Origin: Actinokineospora inagensis DSM 44258
GTDB taxonomy: Bacteria; Actinomycetota; Actinomycetes; Mycobacteriales; Pseudonocardiaceae
Length of the DNA stretch: 64,000 bases
Assembly: GCF_000482865.1 (NCBI RefSeq)
Contig: NZ_AXWW01000013.1
Location: forward strand, 114,790 to 178,789
Direction of reading: 5' to 3'
Shown here: piece after piece, positions 61,887 to 64,000 of the stretch
Position numbering within the stretch: the first letter of the stretch is position 1
How the letters are laid out: every line of letters starts with the position of its first letter
Position numbers and translations under genes: made by a program
Notes under the pieces: generated by a model
Told to the model about the DNA's origin: nothing
The model's input: the letters and a program-made list of their open reading frames with translations, nothing else
Databases searched by the model: none

Positions 61887-63677
61887 TTGGAACTGAACCT
61901 GTGGGCCGTGGTCGCGATCGGGCTGGTCGGTCTCGCCACGTTCTACCTGGGGTTTCGCAGCTCCCGGTTGGCCAGCACGACCCAGGACTTCCTGGTCGCG
62001 CGCCGCACCGTGCGGTCCCGCCGCAACGCGGCCGCCGTGTCGGGGGAGTACCTGTCGGCGGCGTCGTTCCTCGGTGTCGCCGGTCTGGTGCTCAAGGACG
62101 GCGCCGACGCGCTGTGGTACCCGATCGGTTTCACCGCGGGCTACTTGGCGTTGATGCTGTTCGTCGCCGCGCCCCTGCGCCGCTCGGGCGCCTACACGCT
62201 GCCCGATTTCTGCGAGGCCCGGCTCGGTTCGACGGGGCTGCGCCGCCTGTCGACCGCGTTCGTCGTGTTCATCGGCATCCTGTACCTGGTGCCGCAGTTC
62301 CAGGGCGCCGGGTTGACGGTGCGGCAGATCCTGCCGTCGGTGCCCAGTTGGGTCGGCGCGGCGGTGGTCGCGATCCTGGTGATCGTCAACGTGTTCGGCG
62401 GCGGGATGCGCGCGGTCACCGTGGTCCAGGCGTTCCAGTACTGGTTGAAGCTGTTCGCCATCGCCGCACCCACCTTCGTGTTGTGCGTCCTGTTCTTCTC
62501 CGACGGCGGTGTCGCGGGCCTGGGCGCGACCGGCCTGTCGGAGCCATTACCGCCGCGCTTCACCCAGGACACCGTGATCAACGCCGACACCGACGTCACC
62601 CTCCAGGTCAAGGACGGCGAGATCCTCTGGGTCAGCGGCCGCGTCGACGGCGCGCCCGCGGAGGGGCCGGTCTACTGGGGCCCGGGTGACCACACCGTCG
62701 ACGAGGGCACCGAGTTGCGGTTCACCGCGGGCACCGGCACCCCGGTGGTGCGCCCCGCCAAGTTGGACAACGCCTCCTGGCTCCGACCGGTCAGCGGCAC
62801 CGGCGACCTGTTCACCACGTACTCGCTGATCATCGCCCTGTTCCTGGGCACCATGGGCCTGCCGCACGTGCTGGTCCGCTTCTACACCAACCCGGACGGC
62901 AAGGCCGCCCGCCGCACCACCCTGCACGTCCTGCTGCTGCTGGGCCTGTTCTACGTCTTCCCCATCCTCATCGGCGCCCTTTCCCGCATCTACGCCCCGG
63001 AGCTCCTGGCCACCGGCCGCACCGACGCCGCCGTCCTGGCCCTCCCGATGAAGATCGCCCCCAACACCCTCGGCGAGATCCTCGGCGCCATCACCGCCGC
63101 CGGCGCTTTCGCCGCCTTCCTGTCGACCTCATCGGGCCTGGTCGTCAGCGTCGCCGGTGTCCTGTCCACCGACGTGCTCAAGGGCCGCATCCGCGACTTC
63201 CGCTTCGGCACCGCCGTCGCCGGAAGCGTCCCGTTGGCCTTGGCCCTGGTCCTGCGCCCCAGCGACATCTCGCTGAGCGTCGGCATGACCTTCGCCCTCG
63301 CCGCCTCCACCTTCTGCCCCGTCCTCCTCCTCGGCATCTGGTGGCGCAAAATCACCTGGGTCGGCGCCGCCGCAGGCATGGTCATCGGCGGCGGCCTGGT
63401 CCTCACCTCGATCGTCCTGGTGACAGTCAGCGGCTACACCGGCGGCTGGGCACCCACCTTCCTGCAGCAACCCGCCCTCGCCACCGTCCCCATCTCGTTC
63501 CTGGTGGTCATGCTCACCAGCAAAGCCACCCAAAGCCGCATCCCCCCCGACACCAACCGAATCCGCCTCCGCATGCACGCCCCCGACCGCCTCGGCTTCA
63601 TCCGCGACCGCGACATCGCCCGCTTCGGCACCGCCGAAGAACGCACCCGCCTCGCCAACGGCCGCCACCGCCGCTAA
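61887..63677 (+). CDS. Na+/solute symporter of the acetate (ActP/MctC) type
   Basis: A 596-residue SSS-family transporter with about 13 membrane helices. The TTG at 61887 has GGTGGGA upstream. Signatures: RSRRNAAAVSGEYLSAASFLGVAGLVL near the start, FPNP-like core helices and VLVRFYTNPDGKAARRTTLHVLLLLGLFYV. A hydrophilic insertion of about 75 residues (around 230-305, VKDGEILWVSGRVDGAPAEG) between helices is like that of corynebacterial MctC monocarboxylate transporters. With the LytS/LytTR system it resembles bacterial modules that sense and import pyruvate, acetate or similar acids. Confidence 0.9.
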   Translation: MELNLWAVVAIGLVGLATFYLGFRSSRLASTTQDFLVARRTVRSRRNAAAVSGEYLSAASFLGVAGLVLKDGADALWYPIGFTAGYLALMLFVAAPLRRSGAYTLPDFCEARLGSTGLRRLSTAFVVFIGILYLVPQFQGAGLTVRQILPSVPSWVGAAVVAILVIVNVFGGGMRAVTVVQAFQYWLKLFAIAAPTFVLCVLFFSDGGVAGLGATGLSEPLPPRFTQDTVINADTDVTLQVKDGEILWVSGRVDGAPAEGPVYWGPGDHTVDEGTELRFTAGTGTPVVRPAKLDNASWLRPVSGTGDLFTTYSLIIALFLGTMGLPHVLVRFYTNPDGKAARRTTLHVLLLLGLFYVFPILIGALSRIYAPELLATGRTDAAVLALPMKIAPNTLGEILGAITAAGAFAAFLSTSSGLVVSVAGVLSTDVLKGRIRDFRFGTAVAGSVPLALALVLRPSDISLSVGMTFALAASTFCPVLLLGIWWRKITWVGAAAGMVIGGGLVLTSIVLVTVSGYTGGWAPTFLQQPALATVPISFLVVMLTSKATQSRIPPDTNRIRLRMHAPDRLGFIRDRDIARFGTAEERTRLANGRHRR

Positions 63678-63749
63678 CCCCCACCGCCCCGCCTCCCGCC
63701 CCACCCCCCACTCTCTGCCGCGCACCCGCACCAACCACCCGTGTGAGAA

Positions 63750-63998
63750 CGCCCCACCCGACACCCGGCACTCGCACCGCGCCCCTCGAAACCCACCTCC
63801 CATCGACGAAGCTCCACTCTCGCACCGCACACCAAAACCCCACACCTCATCGACGAAGCTCCACTCTCGCACCGCACACCAAGAAAACCCACGCAAATCG
63901 GCGAAGCGCCACACCCAACACCGCGCGCCCAAAAACCCACGCCTGATCGACGAAGTCCACCAACCTGCGCCGCGCGCCTCGGGACCCGCCGACACCAA
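63750..63998. repeat. Four to five tandem repeats of 47-49 bp at the window end
   Basis: CGACGAAG (or CGGCGAAG) recurs at 63804, 63851, 63899 and 63948, each followed by a CTCCACTCTCGCACCGCACAC-like stretch and then AAAACCCAC; the first two units are nearly identical. A more diverged unit precedes them. The array may continue beyond the window. No gene is supported in 63678-64000. Confidence 0.75.
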
Positions 63999-64000
63999 CC

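Overview
This is a very GC-rich stretch of a mycothiol-producing actinomycete chromosome, most likely of the order Pseudonocardiales. The gene order gyrB-gyrA-DUF3566-tRNA-Ile-(DLW-39)-tRNA-Ala-ppiA-rhomboid-PH protein-crgA-sortase E-pabA/trpG-pknB-pknA-pbpA-rodA-pstP-fhaB-fhaA-tRNA-Leu is the classical region beside oriC in actinobacteria, so the window starts just after dnaA-dnaN-recF, inside gyrB. The genus assignment is inference from gene content and order.

Layout. 1-5.8 kb: 3' part of gyrB, gyrA carrying a 367-residue intein at the catalytic tyrosine, and a DUF3566 membrane protein. 5.85-9.4 kb: tRNA-Ile, a repeat-filled spacer, DLW-39, tRNA-Ala, and a 2.5 kb decayed island bounded by an exact 45-bp copy of the tRNA-Ala 3' end. 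9.4-16.5 kb: OsmC, DoxX, a lipoprotein, ppiA, rhomboid, PH protein, crgA, sortase and pabA. 16.6-26.5 kb: the large minus-strand cell-wall and division operon (fhaA, fhaB, pstP, rodA, pbpA, pknA, pknB), which couples Ser/Thr phosphorylation to peptidoglycan synthesis. 26.6-36.9 kb: tRNA-Leu, a secreted LTD protein, a lactone oxidase/deaminase pair, a TetR regulator, an HTH-TPR regulator with small neighbours, and an APH-like protein. 37-41.5 kb: a copper module (copC, copD, ycnI and a His-rich membrane protein) flanked by DnaA-box-rich non-coding DNA. 41.5-53.6 kb: a RecB-like nuclease, mycothiol-dependent formaldehyde detoxification (dehydrogenase plus metallo-beta-lactamase-fold protein), oxidoreductases, a gamma-glutamyltransferase, two SHOCT-type membrane proteins and msrA. 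53.9-64 kb: tRNA-Gly, an ECF sigma factor fused to its own anti-sigma-like and extracytoplasmic parts, an Fpg-type glycosylase, and a LytS/LytTR two-component system next to an acetate-type Na+/solute symporter.

The most unusual content is non-coding. DnaA-box-like 9-mers recur as pairs and clusters far from oriC (13.8, 15.5, 37.4, 40.9-41.3, 50.7-50.9 and 60.3 kb). At five places they stand 36-55 nt upstream of a conserved GGTAGACTGG motif followed by a GC-rich hairpin; three of these five form a 214-bp tandem array. Three of the four tRNA genes are followed by a two-hairpin element whose stems differ in sequence but keep their pairing. Several intergenic regions carry other tandem repeats (about 85, 53 and 48 bp).

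All family assignments come from reading translated sequence and motifs; no database search was run.
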